DNA of 64,000 bases from Alloyangia pacifica (GTDB taxonomy: Bacteria > Pseudomonadota > Alphaproteobacteria > Rhodobacterales > Rhodobacteraceae), in NCBI RefSeq assembly GCF_003111685.1, contig NZ_CP022190.1, positions 1,286,394 through 1,350,393 of the forward strand. The letters run 5' to 3'. Every line of letters starts with the position of its first letter. The stretch's first letter is position 1. The translations under genes were made by a program, and so were the position numbers. Below the pieces are notes generated by a model. That model worked only from the letters and a program-made list of their open reading frames with translations. It was not told the origin of the DNA and did no database searches. Of this stretch, positions 16,483 through 26,049 are shown piece after piece.

Positions 16483-16665
16483 ATGCCATACGTAAGATCT
16501 TCCGCCATTTCTCGCATCGAGTGGACTAGCGGAACCCTTTCGATCTGGTTTCATGAAACCGGAAGATACGACTATTACGGCGTCCCCGAGAGTGTTTTTC
16601 ACGAATTCTTAGCTGCCAGGTCAAAGGGGTCATTTTACAATATGTACATCAAGGATCGTTATTAG
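16483..16665 (+). CDS. KTSC-domain small protein
   Basis: The protein (60 aa from ATG 16483, with GAGG upstream) shows RSSAISRIEW, TLSIWFHETGRYDYYGVPESV, kept short as RIEW, LSIWF and YDYYGVP, then FLAARSKGSFYN and IKDRY. This is the pattern of KTSC domains (KTSC here replaced by SKGSFYN), often found alone or fused to LysU-like or phage proteins. Function is unknown; it may bind nucleic acid. It is AT-richer than most neighbours and is likely cargo. Confidence 0.7.
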   Translation: MPYVRSSAISRIEWTSGTLSIWFHETGRYDYYGVPESVFHEFLAARSKGSFYNMYIKDRY

Positions 16666-17012
16666 CGACCTGGCTAGATCACCTCGGTCGATCCAAGAAA
16701 CCATGCTTCTGGCGCCTGGCAGCCCAATCCTGCCGCTCATGCCAGGCGCTGCTAGCGCCTGGTGTCGGCCCAAATGTATGTGCCGGCTGCTGTTCGCAAT
16801 CAAGAATTTGGCACGACTTCGGAAATCGCTCATATGTATCCGGCCTGTTGATCGGCTCGCGGGCCGTGGCCTTGATGGGGTTACGCACGCGCCGTGGTCT
16901 CATTACCGGCAAGGTCCAAAATGACCATTTGGGCCGTCAGACTCTGGGGGCGTATCTTCTCCGTTCCATGCTGTCGTCTCTATCGCGAACTCCTTGGTGG
17001 CTGTGGAAGGCG
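16666..17012. other. Non-coding flank of IS110 transposase with nested inverted repeats
   Basis: No gene was found. GCGCCTGGCA at 16712-16721 is inverted as TGCCAGGCGC at 16740-16749, and CCAGGCGCT / AGCGCCTGG at 16742-16762 form a second 9-bp stem. These may be a bidirectional terminator between the convergent KTSC and transposase genes or part of the insertion sequence's structured non-coding end. Confidence 0.4.
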
Positions 17013-18080
17013 TCAAATCGCTTCCATCGCCGCGTCTTGTGAGGCGTCGAACCGGGTGCCGTGCCGCAGAAGGCTCCAGGCGGTCCGAGCCAGCTTGTTG
17101 GCAAGCGCGATGGCCGCCTTGTTTCGCGGCATACGGGCGACTGCCTCGGTCAGCCACGGGCCGAAACTGAAGTCGGACCATCGGTGAGGGCGCATCATGA
17201 TCACTTTCGCAGCTTGCACGAACAGCATCCTCAGATAGCGGCTGCCGCGTTTGGTGATCCGGCCGAGGATCGTTCGCCCGCCGGTGCTGAACTGTCGGGG
17301 CACCAAGCCAACCCAGGCGGCGAAATCGCGCCCCCGGTCGAATGCCTCGCCTTTGCCGACGGCCGCAACCATCGCCGTCGAGATCATTGGCCCGATGCCG
17401 GGTATTGTCATGATGTTGGCGCAGTTCTCTTCGGTTCGGCTGATCCCTTCGATCTCGTCGGAGACATCCTCGATCCGTTTGTCCAGCCAGAGCCAGTCGC
17501 CGTAAAGCCCGATCAGGATACCTCGCATCCGGGGCGAGATCTCGTCCCGCCGCTGTTCGAGGATCGTCTCAAAGGAATTCTTCAGCGCCCGCAGCCCCGA
17601 CCTGACGGTGATGCCCCGCTCGATCAGGAAGGCCCGGATCTGGTTGATGGTCGCCGTGCGCCGCGACACCAGCCGCGCGCGCACCCGGTGCAGGGCCTGA
17701 AGGTCGAGCTGGTCCTGGCTCTTCTCCGTCACCGTCCGCAGGTTCGGCCGCAGAGCGGCTTCGGCGATCGCCTCGGCGTCGTTGTAATCGTTCTTCTGAC
17801 CCTTGTTGAACGGCTTCACGTAAATCGCCGGGATGATCCGTGGCTCGAACCCCATCCGCCGCAGCGTTCGGCTGACAAAATGGGCGCTGAGGCAAGCCTC
17901 CATCCCGACCACACATTGCGGCAACTTCTCGAACGTTGCCTCCAGCGCAAGCCGCTTGATCTGCTTGCGCAAAACCAGCTGACCCGAGCAGTCGAAACCG
18001 ACCAGATGGAATGTATCCTTGCCGATGTCGATGCCGACAACCGCCAAGTCTTCAATGCTTCCTGTCTTCTTCGCACACAT
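17013..18080 (-). CDS. IS110-family transposase
   Basis: This 355-aa transposase has the IS110 DEDD catalytic set: D18 in GIDIGKDTFH, E61 in VGMEAC and D98/D101 in KNDYNDAEAIAEA, followed by the C-terminal Tnp20 domain with IPGIGPMISTAMVA and RGRDFAAWVGLVPRQ. The start is ATG 18080; the longer open frame to 18149 lacks a good start. IS110 elements use a structured non-coding end RNA (bridge RNA) to pair donor and target. Element ends were not resolved because such elements lack clear inverted repeats. It sits inside the Tn7-like cargo next to the ATPase gene. Confidence 0.93.
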   Translation of the reverse strand: MCAKKTGSIEDLAVVGIDIGKDTFHLVGFDCSGQLVLRKQIKRLALEATFEKLPQCVVGMEACLSAHFVSRTLRRMGFEPRIIPAIYVKPFNKGQKNDYNDAEAIAEAALRPNLRTVTEKSQDQLDLQALHRVRARLVSRRTATINQIRAFLIERGITVRSGLRALKNSFETILEQRRDEISPRMRGILIGLYGDWLWLDKRIEDVSDEIEGISRTEENCANIMTIPGIGPMISTAMVAAVGKGEAFDRGRDFAAWVGLVPRQFSTGGRTILGRITKRGSRYLRMLFVQAAKVIMMRPHRWSDFSFGPWLTEAVARMPRNKAAIALANKLARTAWSLLRHGTRFDASQDAAMEAI

Positions 18081-18356
18081 GGCTGCTTCTCCTTTGGCGC
18101 GGATGATCCCAATGCAGGATAACCCAACGGTGGGGGAAGCAGCCGGCACATCCCATTAGCAGCCATCCATCAATCCTTTTATGCTGCGGCGCGGAACCAA
18201 GGTTTTGAATATCAACTTCACCTCATCCGATATCTGACACCCCGCCATGCACGGCGCCTTTGCACCGTTACCCGCCTCTACAGCGCTTCTGGGGCCTTGC
18301 AGCGGATTTCGTGGTGTGCCAGTCTAATCTGTGCAAAACGAAGAAGGTATTCTACT
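18081..18356. other. IS110 upstream flank and leader of ATPase gene
   Basis: No gene is visible. The part next to the transposase start is a candidate for the insertion sequence's non-coding end. GAAGAAGG at ~18341 is the probable ribosome-binding site of the TTG at 18357. Confidence 0.4.
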
Positions 18357-20051
18357 TTGAAAGTGACGAAGATCAATATTTCTAACTTCAAAAGGATTTC
18401 TGAGGTTGAGATCTCCCTATCGAAGGTGAATTACCTTGTTGGTGGGAATAACTCCGGAAAAAGCAGCGTACTCCAGGCAATTCATATGGCGGCATCATGT
18501 GCGAAGCTTTCTTTGGAAAGAAAAGAGCAGGTCCTTCCTGAGTCTGAGCTAAGATACTCCCCTACTTCCGAATTCACTTTGCTTGGACATCATGCACCAT
18601 ATGAAAATAAGGCTACTGGTTCACGAGGGCGCATAGAATTTACGGGGGAGGCAAATGATGATACAGTAGCAAGTTATCGGGTTGAGATATATAAAGGTCG
18701 AAACTATGGAAGCGTAGGGGTGGACAGGAGCGGAACGTATCCTGGGTTTGGGGCGGAAATTTGCGACCCAAAAAGTATGTTTTCTGTATTCGTTCCCGGA
18801 ATATCTGGAATTCCCCACAGGGAAGAGCACAAGAATTACGCATCAGTCTTTCTGAAGGCCGCCGGAGGAGAGGCAAACCTGGTATTTCGAAATATCATTC
18901 GAATACTCAAAGAGTCAGATAAAATACCGGAAGTCGAGAACATCCTTGAGGATATCATAGGTCCTTGCGAAATCGGAATTAAGCATGACGCGGAAAGGGA
19001 CCTCTTCGTTGATGTGGAGTTTTCCCAAGCAGGAGGTAAAAGCGTCCCAATTGATCTGACTGGCACTGGTATCCTCCAGCTCGTTCAGATTGTTGCCTAT
19101 GTATGCCTCTTCGAACCTAAGTTTCTGTTGGTCGACGAGCCAGACAATCACCTTCACCCATCTCGCCAAGCCTTACTAGCTAAGACCTTCGACAAGCTTT
19201 CGGAATTGTATGGCTCGACAATTGTCGTCACCACTCACAGTCGACACTTGGTCGCTGCCGCATCAGCTACCGCTAAAATAGTATGGATGAAGGATGGTAA
19301 GATTGAGTCTGATGAGTGCAAAGATTTGGCCAGCGTTCTTATGGATATTGGCGCCTTGGATCAACTTGATTCCCAAGGTGCAGACTGCATTATTTGCACC
19401 GAGGACAAGGGCAAAAAAGCACTCGAGAAGTGCGTTGATGGCCTGGGCCTGTCGGAGCGTGTTAAAGTGATTTCGTACAACGGAATCAACAATGCAGCTT
19501 CTTCCATAGCAATCAAGGCGATGGTCGAACTTTATAACAACAATCCGATCATCATTATCCATCGAGACCGCGATTTCATGACAGACGGCGAAGTGTCTGT
19601 ATGGGGTTCGGAGTATATTAATCGAGATATGGTGGTTTTCTCGCCCCCACTTTGCGATATCGAATCATATCACTGCACGCCAAATCACGTTTCTGCAGTA
19701 TATGAGATGGACGCTGCAGAAGGTGAACAGCTTGTGCAGGCTGAAATTGATCGCAGCGCAGAAGAGTTTCGAAACAAGTTCCGGAAAAAGCGCCAAGAGG
19801 CAAACCAAAAATTCTGGAAGGACGGCGGCAGCCCTAATACAAATGATCTTTGGCCAGAAAACGAGGGGGCGAATATAGAGAGAGCATATGGTAAAAAGTT
19901 GTTATCGAATTTGAACGATCGCCTTTCTAATCAGCCAGGCGGCAGGAGAAATCTCGAAGCGCACGTAAGTCAGGATCTTATGTCTCTCCTTAAGGACTGT
20001 TTGCATGATGCCGGATTCTTCAATGTGGAACACGACGAGCATGCCAGGTAA
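18357..20051 (+). CDS. AAA ATPase with TOPRIM-like nuclease region (OLD-family or fused PARIS-like)
   Basis: The TTG at 18357, preceded by GAAGAAGG, gives a 564-aa protein. Walker A (GGNNSGKSS) is at 29-37, Walker B (FLLVDEPDNHLHPS) at ~257-269 and the H-loop (TTHSRH) at ~292-297. The C-terminal half has CTEDKG with E349 and IIIHRDRDF with D404 and D406, a TOPRIM-like pair, then a long charged region. This matches single-gene OLD-type ATP-dependent nucleases and, as an alternative, fusions of the PARIS pair (AAA15 plus DUF4435). Both are phage-defence or DNA-metabolism families. The gene is much more AT-rich than its surroundings and sits alone, as expected for transferred defence cargo. Confidence 0.8.
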   Translation: MKVTKINISNFKRISEVEISLSKVNYLVGGNNSGKSSVLQAIHMAASCAKLSLERKEQVLPESELRYSPTSEFTLLGHHAPYENKATGSRGRIEFTGEANDDTVASYRVEIYKGRNYGSVGVDRSGTYPGFGAEICDPKSMFSVFVPGISGIPHREEHKNYASVFLKAAGGEANLVFRNIIRILKESDKIPEVENILEDIIGPCEIGIKHDAERDLFVDVEFSQAGGKSVPIDLTGTGILQLVQIVAYVCLFEPKFLLVDEPDNHLHPSRQALLAKTFDKLSELYGSTIVVTTHSRHLVAAASATAKIVWMKDGKIESDECKDLASVLMDIGALDQLDSQGADCIICTEDKGKKALEKCVDGLGLSERVKVISYNGINNAASSIAIKAMVELYNNNPIIIIHRDRDFMTDGEVSVWGSEYINRDMVVFSPPLCDIESYHCTPNHVSAVYEMDAAEGEQLVQAEIDRSAEEFRNKFRKKRQEANQKFWKDGGSPNTNDLWPENEGANIERAYGKKLLSNLNDRLSNQPGGRRNLEAHVSQDLMSLLKDCLHDAGFFNVEHDEHAR

Positions 20052-20249
20052 CGCTTAGCTGCGCTGCTAGCTGCGCTGCGGCTAAAGACCGCTTCCCGCC
20101 CTTCGAGCCAGGTCAGTTCGCCTTCCTGCGCCGGACGTGAGCGGTGTCTACGGGCCGGTTGAAGCCATCACTTTGTTCCCAGAGCCGCGACGCTCAGTGT
20201 CTTCCTGGGTAGCGTTGTGTCAACTGGCCCAGGAAGCCCTCGCGAGGCG

Positions 20250-20489
20250 TCACTCAGGTCTAATCTCGCGCTGGTGGCGGCCAAGGAGGGCGACCAGTCT
20301 TCGGCCAGAAATTACCTTCTGACGCTTGAGGTGGATAAGGCCTCGTTCGACCGGGTCAAGGTCAACTTCTTCTCCACAGACGCGCGCAATGCCGTCGGCA
20401 TAGACATCGGTTGCCGTGATGGGCACCTGACAATTTCTCCGACGCTGATATCGGTTCAGGATCGTAGCGACAGTTTGCGTCTGCATCAT
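20250..20489 (-). CDS. Possible small protein, 79 aa, family unknown
   Basis: The frame from ATG 20489 (GTG 20510 possible) reads QTVATILNRYQRRR, ATDVYADGIARVCGEEVDLD and ISGRRLVALLGRHQRE. The composition is protein-like, basic and helical, and looks like a small DNA-binding or antitoxin-like protein. No family is recognised and no partner gene is adjacent. It lies in an otherwise gene-free 0.9-kb stretch (20052-20980) upstream of the tniQ terminator. Confidence 0.4.
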   Translation of the reverse strand: MMQTQTVATILNRYQRRRNCQVPITATDVYADGIARVCGEEVDLDPVERGLIHLKRQKVISGRRLVALLGRHQREIRPE

Positions 20490-20934
20490 AGTCTTCGTCA
20501 GAGCTTCCACCGTTTCAAAGCAACCTTGTGTTCAGGGTCTCACCATCGCGAGCGCCGCTGCGCCGTGCTCAGGAGCGCATAGCGACGGCACGACGGCCCT
20601 CCGCGACTTCATATCACGAACCGCACATCCCCTTCATACGCGAAAGGCGCCGGAGCGTCTGCTCCAGCGCCTCTATCACCGTCCGTCAGAGAGCAGCCGA
20701 AGGGCACGAGGCGGTACGTTTCGCCCTTGACACCCCTTGCGCAGACTTATGCTTCCGTTTGCGCATTCGTCTGCTTTCTCTGACTTGTAGGACCCACCTA
20801 AAAAACGCCATTGGGGTCACTCGACATACCCGTAACTCATTGAAATAAATCACTGCAAGAAATCCCCTTCGCACCGGCGGCGGCCAGTTTGTCCTTTTGG
20901 CACAGGATTAATGTCCATCGATTTTCCAAGAAAA

Positions 20935-20954
20935 ATGCCGCCTTTCGGCGGCAT
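20935..20954 (-). terminator. Rho-independent terminator of tnsABC-tniQ operon
   Basis: On the minus strand ATGCCGCC and GGCGGCAT form an 8-bp stem with a GAAA tetraloop, followed by TTTTTCTT. It lies ~25 nt after the tniQ stop. Confidence 0.85.
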
Positions 20955-20980
20955 CCAATTCAAAGTCGTCGGCGTCCGGA

Positions 20981-22798
20981 TCAAACCTTGGGCAGGTCTG
21001 CCTTCTCATAGATAGCAGCACCGAACTCCCTTGGGTCCCAGATCGGCTTGACCCCGCGTTCACGAAGCAACTTCTCGATGGCGAGCGGTCTTGCACCCAT
21101 GACCAGAGGCAGCCTCTTCTTGGTCACGTATTTCTGCCGGAAGTTCTCGAGCGCCGCGGGCGAAACCCAGACGTCCTCGCCATAAGGCTCGGATGCGATC
21201 AGCGGTGCCGCTTCGGGATGGCAGAACACGCGACGGCCTCGGGAGGGATCGAACCCGAGAATGATGAGCGCCAACTCCCCGCTCATCCCGGGACGGGGAA
21301 GCGCAAGCTTCGACTTGATCTCCTGAGGATCCACGAGAACGGCCGCCAGGCCAGCGGCACCGGCCAAACGGCATGCACGCAGCAAGCGCCCCTGCAGCAA
21401 CATCGATAGAATGACGGACATCTTCACCCTCCCCTTCTCTGCAGCCTTGGCGAGCGTCACCATGGTCGTCGGCTTCTCCGCGACTTCGGGAAGGCGCACC
21501 TGCATCCGCTCCAGGAAAGCCGCCATTTCCAGCCCATCGACTGCCTTGCTCATTTTGCTGGAAGCCGCCTCGACCCCCGTAAGCCGCGTGAGCGCCCCGA
21601 TCTCAAGAAGGGCTGCGACCATAGGGCGTGATGCTCCCAGAAACTCCGGCAAGCGGCTGACCGGCACAGCATGCTTCAGCATCCGAATGGACGGGCGCGC
21701 GGCGTCGTAGCGCAGAAAGATATGACCGCACGGGGCCTCCCGGTCAGAGGCGGAAATGGCCCCTTGGTCGGCGAGCAGGTTCCGGAGCGTCATCGGATGT
21801 ACGAGTTCTCCGGCCGCGATCTTGGCCACACTGCTGACACGGGGGACCTCAACAGGGCTGCCCAAGAGGATTTGCCCTTTTGTCAGGGGCACCGTGTCGA
21901 GGATGTGCTCCCGCAGAAGAGGGCGGATGGCCCCGGGATCCTTTGTCAGCCGCGATGCGGACATCCAAGCATAGAGCATGCCATAAGCAGTCTTGGGATG
22001 CATGGAGCCGGTGTTGGTCTCGGAACGCTTCAACAGATCCATAAAGGTGGTACGGATCGCCGCCTCCCCCTCGCTCATCACCGGCCACCCCGCGCGGCCG
22101 GCTTCATCCCACATGCTCTCGGTCATGTTGGAGGCCTTCTGCCCAGCTCCGAACGCGATGACCGCACCCAGCATTTCGGTGGCACGGACGCCCTGCTCGA
22201 TCCCCTGGCCATCAAGCCATGCGGGGCCGGAAGCGCCCGCCAGCCTCGCGACGACATAGTCCTGCAGCGGCGAAGGCCGCAGCGAGGCGTTAGGTCCGAC
22301 CGCCAGCGCTTCTTTCTCCCAAGGCAACGCCTGAAGTTCATGCGCTCCGTCGTCCCATTTCCCGCCGCGGCGGCTGAGCAACGGGATCTGATGCACGGGA
22401 CATACCCTGACCACGGACAGGGACCAGATCAAACGATGCCGCCACCTGGTGGCGGGGCGCGCAGCACCCGCGGCATCCTCGGCCAAGCAGGAGGGGCAGA
22501 AGCGGGTGACGGGCCCAGTCAGGAACTCCGCAGCGAAGCGCTCACCGCGGAGGGCATATTGCCGATCGCCGAGCGCTGTCACAGCGTTATGCGCGACTGA
22601 TGCGCGCTCCTGCCCCGAGATCGAACACAGCCGCGCAAGCGCACACTCTTCGCCACGCTTCAAGGACCAGAGGTCGATGCCAAGGTCGTTCAAAAACGGC
22701 ACAAGGCGCCCACCCGTGTGAAAGGCCGCGCTACGCGCGGCCCAGGAGAGCGGAGTTTCATCCGGATGAAACGGCAGGTGGGGGAAAAGCATCGCCAT
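20981..22798 (-). CDS. tniQ: TniQ-family target selector (right copy)
   Basis: This 605-aa protein starts with HPDETPLSWAARSA, typical of TniQ, and has the zinc pattern C101-x2-C104 and C133-x2-H136. HTH-like segments follow in the C-terminal half (GELVHPMTLRNLLADQG, EFLGASRPMVAALLEIG, and a final ALENFRQKYVTKKRL region). TniQ recruits the TnsC ring to the target. It is the last gene of the tnsA-tniA-tniB-tniQ operon and is only 3 nt from tniB. It shares architecture but little linear sequence with the left TniQ, so the two probably recognise different targets. Confidence 0.9.
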   Translation of the reverse strand: MAMLFPHLPFHPDETPLSWAARSAAFHTGGRLVPFLNDLGIDLWSLKRGEECALARLCSISGQERASVAHNAVTALGDRQYALRGERFAAEFLTGPVTRFCPSCLAEDAAGAARPATRWRHRLIWSLSVVRVCPVHQIPLLSRRGGKWDDGAHELQALPWEKEALAVGPNASLRPSPLQDYVVARLAGASGPAWLDGQGIEQGVRATEMLGAVIAFGAGQKASNMTESMWDEAGRAGWPVMSEGEAAIRTTFMDLLKRSETNTGSMHPKTAYGMLYAWMSASRLTKDPGAIRPLLREHILDTVPLTKGQILLGSPVEVPRVSSVAKIAAGELVHPMTLRNLLADQGAISASDREAPCGHIFLRYDAARPSIRMLKHAVPVSRLPEFLGASRPMVAALLEIGALTRLTGVEAASSKMSKAVDGLEMAAFLERMQVRLPEVAEKPTTMVTLAKAAEKGRVKMSVILSMLLQGRLLRACRLAGAAGLAAVLVDPQEIKSKLALPRPGMSGELALIILGFDPSRGRRVFCHPEAAPLIASEPYGEDVWVSPAALENFRQKYVTKKRLPLVMGARPLAIEKLLRERGVKPIWDPREFGAAIYEKADLPKV

Positions 22799-22801
22799 GA
22801 C

Positions 22802-23761
22802 TCAGCCCCTCCGCCGCGTCGAGACACGCGGTGCCACCTCGGAGGCCTGATCGAGGCGCAGAAGCCGATACTGCTCGGCATAGAACACGTTCTGGTCGGC
22901 AGGACACCCTTCATGCATGGCCCAGGCACGGGCGAAGTGATCGATCGTCAGATCGCAGGCCTCCGCGTAGAGGGCCACCTCGATCGCGCGCACGATCAGT
23001 TCGATCGCCCTGCCGAACCGGTAGCGCGCCCCATGGAAGACCCGCCCGACAAGGTCGGCCTCGACCGGCGCACCAAGGCCAGCCCGATGGCAGTAGTCAC
23101 CGACGATTTGCTGGAAGAGGTCACCGTGCAATTCGGGAACCAACGCCGCAAAAGCGACCGTCGAGAAGCGCCGCTGAACCTGGGGGTCCGTCCGGATAAC
23201 CTGCGCAAGCTCCTCGGTGCCGGAGAGGACAACGATCACGGCATCATCCCCCTGCATCAGGGACTTCAACGCGCGCAGAATGAGGTTTCTGTCCGCGCAA
23301 AACAGGTCGTGGGCCTCGTCGATCCACAGGACAACAGTACCCGTCACGCGCATGCGCTCGCGAAGGATCTGGACAAGCGACCAGACCTGCCGGGTCGGCG
23401 ACACAGTTCCGTAGCCACTCTTCTCGAGCATCTCCAGCACCATGCTCTTGAGGGTTGCCGGGCTCGGTACGGAGCATTCCAGGAACCTCGGGCGGCCGTA
23501 CTCCCCCTCTGCCAGGACAGGAAACTTCATGAGGGCGCGATGAACGAGGTGGGACTTGCCGCTGCCGGCGCCGCCCACGACCATGATACCGCGCGTTTCA
23601 TTGGTCCGGGTAAAGCGGATCGGCTCGGGGGAGAGTTCCCCCTCGTCGTCCCGTTTCAGGAGGCGCGCGAGTTGGCCCGTCAGCTCGGTATCCATATCGG
23701 AGCCAACGTGGAGGCTCCGAAGATGTTCGAGCGCACGTGCGGTTTGAGCGAGATGCGACAT
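22802..23761 (-). CDS. tniB: TniB/TnsC-family AAA+ transposition ATPase
   Basis: This 319-aa AAA+ protein has Walker A GGAGSGKS (63-70), Walker B VVLWIDEAHDLF (D148, E149) and sensor-like VLSGTEEL. It corresponds to TniB/TnsC, which forms ATP-dependent filaments or rings on target DNA and links TniQ to the transposase. An open N-terminal region of ~55 residues precedes the ATPase core. It is coupled to tniA (2-nt gap) and tniQ (3-nt gap). Confidence 0.92.
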   Translation of the reverse strand: MSHLAQTARALEHLRSLHVGSDMDTELTGQLARLLKRDDEGELSPEPIRFTRTNETRGIMVVGGAGSGKSHLVHRALMKFPVLAEGEYGRPRFLECSVPSPATLKSMVLEMLEKSGYGTVSPTRQVWSLVQILRERMRVTGTVVLWIDEAHDLFCADRNLILRALKSLMQGDDAVIVVLSGTEELAQVIRTDPQVQRRFSTVAFAALVPELHGDLFQQIVGDYCHRAGLGAPVEADLVGRVFHGARYRFGRAIELIVRAIEVALYAEACDLTIDHFARAWAMHEGCPADQNVFYAEQYRLLRLDQASEVAPRVSTRRRG

Positions 23762-23763
23762 GA

Positions 23764-25917
23764 TCAGTCCTCTTCGATGTTCAGGGTCGTCTGGGTCTTG
23801 GGCGCGCTGCCGGCACGTTTCGCCGCGTTGCGCTGCACCGGAGGCGCGGCATCGGCGGGCTCGACGTGATCGCGAATGGCACGGCCCAGCTCGCTGTCGT
23901 TCTGCGGGCTGGAGGCGCGCTCGTGGAATTCCACACCCGCGAGCACTTTCCTTTCCGCACGTTCGATGGCGTCGCCAGACCAGTCCTCGAGGTTCAGGCT
24001 CGCCGCAACCATGGCTGCCTCGTTGCGCTCTTCGATCGCCTTGATGGCCTGACGGACCGCCGGCAGATCCAGCCGGTTCGACTTCGGGTTGCCGGCACGA
24101 ACCGTGCGGGTTGCCGTCAGCCAGGTTTGTGCGGAGACCCCTTCGAGGCTGGCGTCAACAGACGGCACCTCATGCCACCGATCTCCCAGCTGAACCGAAA
24201 CGGCTCCGATATCCTTGGGATGCCAGCGGACATTGACGGTGCAGCTGTCCTCACGACGGAGCCACGTCGCCAGTTTCTCGGAGTGATAGCGGACCTTGAG
24301 GATGGTGATCCCGGTCTTATCCAGCGTAGCGGTCTTATGCTGGCCGAACACGGTGCGCGCAGTGTGCATGTCCGGCGGCGGCATCACACCCCATTGCGTG
24401 CTCAGACGACGCCAGCAGGCGATGGGCGTCTCTCCGTCCAGCCCACGGTGAGGCGTGTTGTGGTAGATGTCGACGACCCAGCGAACCAGCGCAAAGGTCA
24501 GATCATCTACGGTCAGCGCAGCGCGTTTGGTGGGGTCAGAGTCGCCTTTCTCCAGAATGTTGGAGAAGGTACGGCCAGACAGGCGCGGCATCAGATCCAG
24601 GACGAAGGTCTTGAACACACGTTCGATGGTCCCGCGAACTTCCGGAACGCCGTTGATGGCGATTTCCGTAGCGATCGCCAGATCAGCACATGCGAACCGA
24701 AAGCGTTCGGACTTGAACGCGAGGCCTCCGTCGGTGACGATCAATTCGGGCCGACCATGCATGTCCCAGGCGGTGAGCGCGCCGACGGCGTCTGCCCACT
24801 TGCCCTTGTTCGTCATGATCATCTGCACCGCCTGGGTAGCGGCCTCGCCCCCGGGCTCCCGGCTCAGGACCATGGAGAGGATGCAGCGCGTGGTGCAGCA
24901 GATCGCTGCGGTGATCCACCAGCGCGCCTTCTTTTTGTCGAGCCCCATGGCAGTCCTCTCCTCGTCCGTCAGGAGATCGAACATGCCGGAGTCCTTCATG
25001 AGGGTGATCAGGTCGACTTGCCATTCGTCGATTTCCACCCGCTGAAGCGGCCGGGTGAGATCCAGGCCGTTGAGCACCGGGCGGTACTTCTTCCGCGCCG
25101 CGGCCTCGCCTTCCCGGGCCAAGGTCACTTGGAAGGGATCGAGTTCGCGCACAGCGCGGCGGACCGTCTCACGGCTTGGCGTGGTCAACACACCCAGCCC
25201 AACTTTCACCCGTTCGGCATTACGCTTGGCGAAGGCGATTTGGACGCCTTCATGGATCATCTTGATCGTCGGCTTCTCGGGCGAAAGATACTTCCGCACC
25301 TCGGTCATGAGCAGGCCGATTTCTTCAGGGCCCATCACCCGGGTACGATTGCCGCGACGATGCATGACATCGGCCAGCCCGATCAGCCCAAGCTCTTCCT
25401 TCGCGACCAGCCAACGGCGCAACGTACGGGGAGAAGGCGCTTCGCCGAAGTTCCGCGAGATGTCGAGCCTGTGGTCGCCAGCGCGGGTATCCTTCCCCGC
25501 ATACTCCAAGGCCTTGCCCTTGATCAGCACCATGTTGGCGCCAAGGCTTTCATCCGTCATCTTGATCAGGCCATCGCGGCGCAGTTCCAGCAGCGCCTCG
25601 CAATAGGCGTCCTTCTTCGAAAGGCGCGCATGGCTCTTGAACGGCAGATCGTTCACGAAACCCGCGGACTGAACCAAGCGCTTGCGAGCAGAGGCGACAT
25701 CGTAATAGCCCATCTCGACCCGGATACGACCCTGCGCGCCCAAGCGGCTCAGCTGTCCATGCGTATACCCTTGGGCGAGACCGACACTGTCATCGGCACC
25801 GAAGACATACCCGTCTTCGGATTGGTGAATGACCTTGCAGGCCATCCCGTTGATATGCACCCGGTCGAACTTTCCGAAGGCATAGCGTGCGTTGTCGATA
25901 TCGAAGTTGAGTTCCAT
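23764..25917 (-). CDS. tniA: TniA/TnsB-family DDE transposase
   Basis: This 717-aa Mu/TnsB-type integrase-fold transposase has D297 (VEIDEWQ), D396 (LIVTDGGLAF) and E432 (RGTIERVFK), the catalytic DDE set. N-terminal HTH domains (SPRTLRRWL, TTPSRETVRRAV) probably bind the transposon ends, and a C-terminal beta-barrel precedes a charged tail that would contact TniB. It cuts and joins the 3' ends. GGAAAG lies just upstream of the ATG at 25917. The gap to tnsA is 132 bp. Confidence 0.95.
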   Translation of the reverse strand: MELNFDIDNARYAFGKFDRVHINGMACKVIHQSEDGYVFGADDSVGLAQGYTHGQLSRLGAQGRIRVEMGYYDVASARKRLVQSAGFVNDLPFKSHARLSKKDAYCEALLELRRDGLIKMTDESLGANMVLIKGKALEYAGKDTRAGDHRLDISRNFGEAPSPRTLRRWLVAKEELGLIGLADVMHRRGNRTRVMGPEEIGLLMTEVRKYLSPEKPTIKMIHEGVQIAFAKRNAERVKVGLGVLTTPSRETVRRAVRELDPFQVTLAREGEAAARKKYRPVLNGLDLTRPLQRVEIDEWQVDLITLMKDSGMFDLLTDEERTAMGLDKKKARWWITAAICCTTRCILSMVLSREPGGEAATQAVQMIMTNKGKWADAVGALTAWDMHGRPELIVTDGGLAFKSERFRFACADLAIATEIAINGVPEVRGTIERVFKTFVLDLMPRLSGRTFSNILEKGDSDPTKRAALTVDDLTFALVRWVVDIYHNTPHRGLDGETPIACWRRLSTQWGVMPPPDMHTARTVFGQHKTATLDKTGITILKVRYHSEKLATWLRREDSCTVNVRWHPKDIGAVSVQLGDRWHEVPSVDASLEGVSAQTWLTATRTVRAGNPKSNRLDLPAVRQAIKAIEERNEAAMVAASLNLEDWSGDAIERAERKVLAGVEFHERASSPQNDSELGRAIRDHVEPADAAPPVQRNAAKRAGSAPKTQTTLNIEED

Positions 25918-26049
25918 TTTCTTTCCTCTGGAAGTGTCCGGTCGTTCCGGAATTTGAGCGCGCGGAGAGAACCCACTGCCGATGTGCAGTCGGGCCGCCG
26001 CAGCGGTTGATGGGGGATGATTGGTAGAGGGACTGAGACAGAGCTGCGG

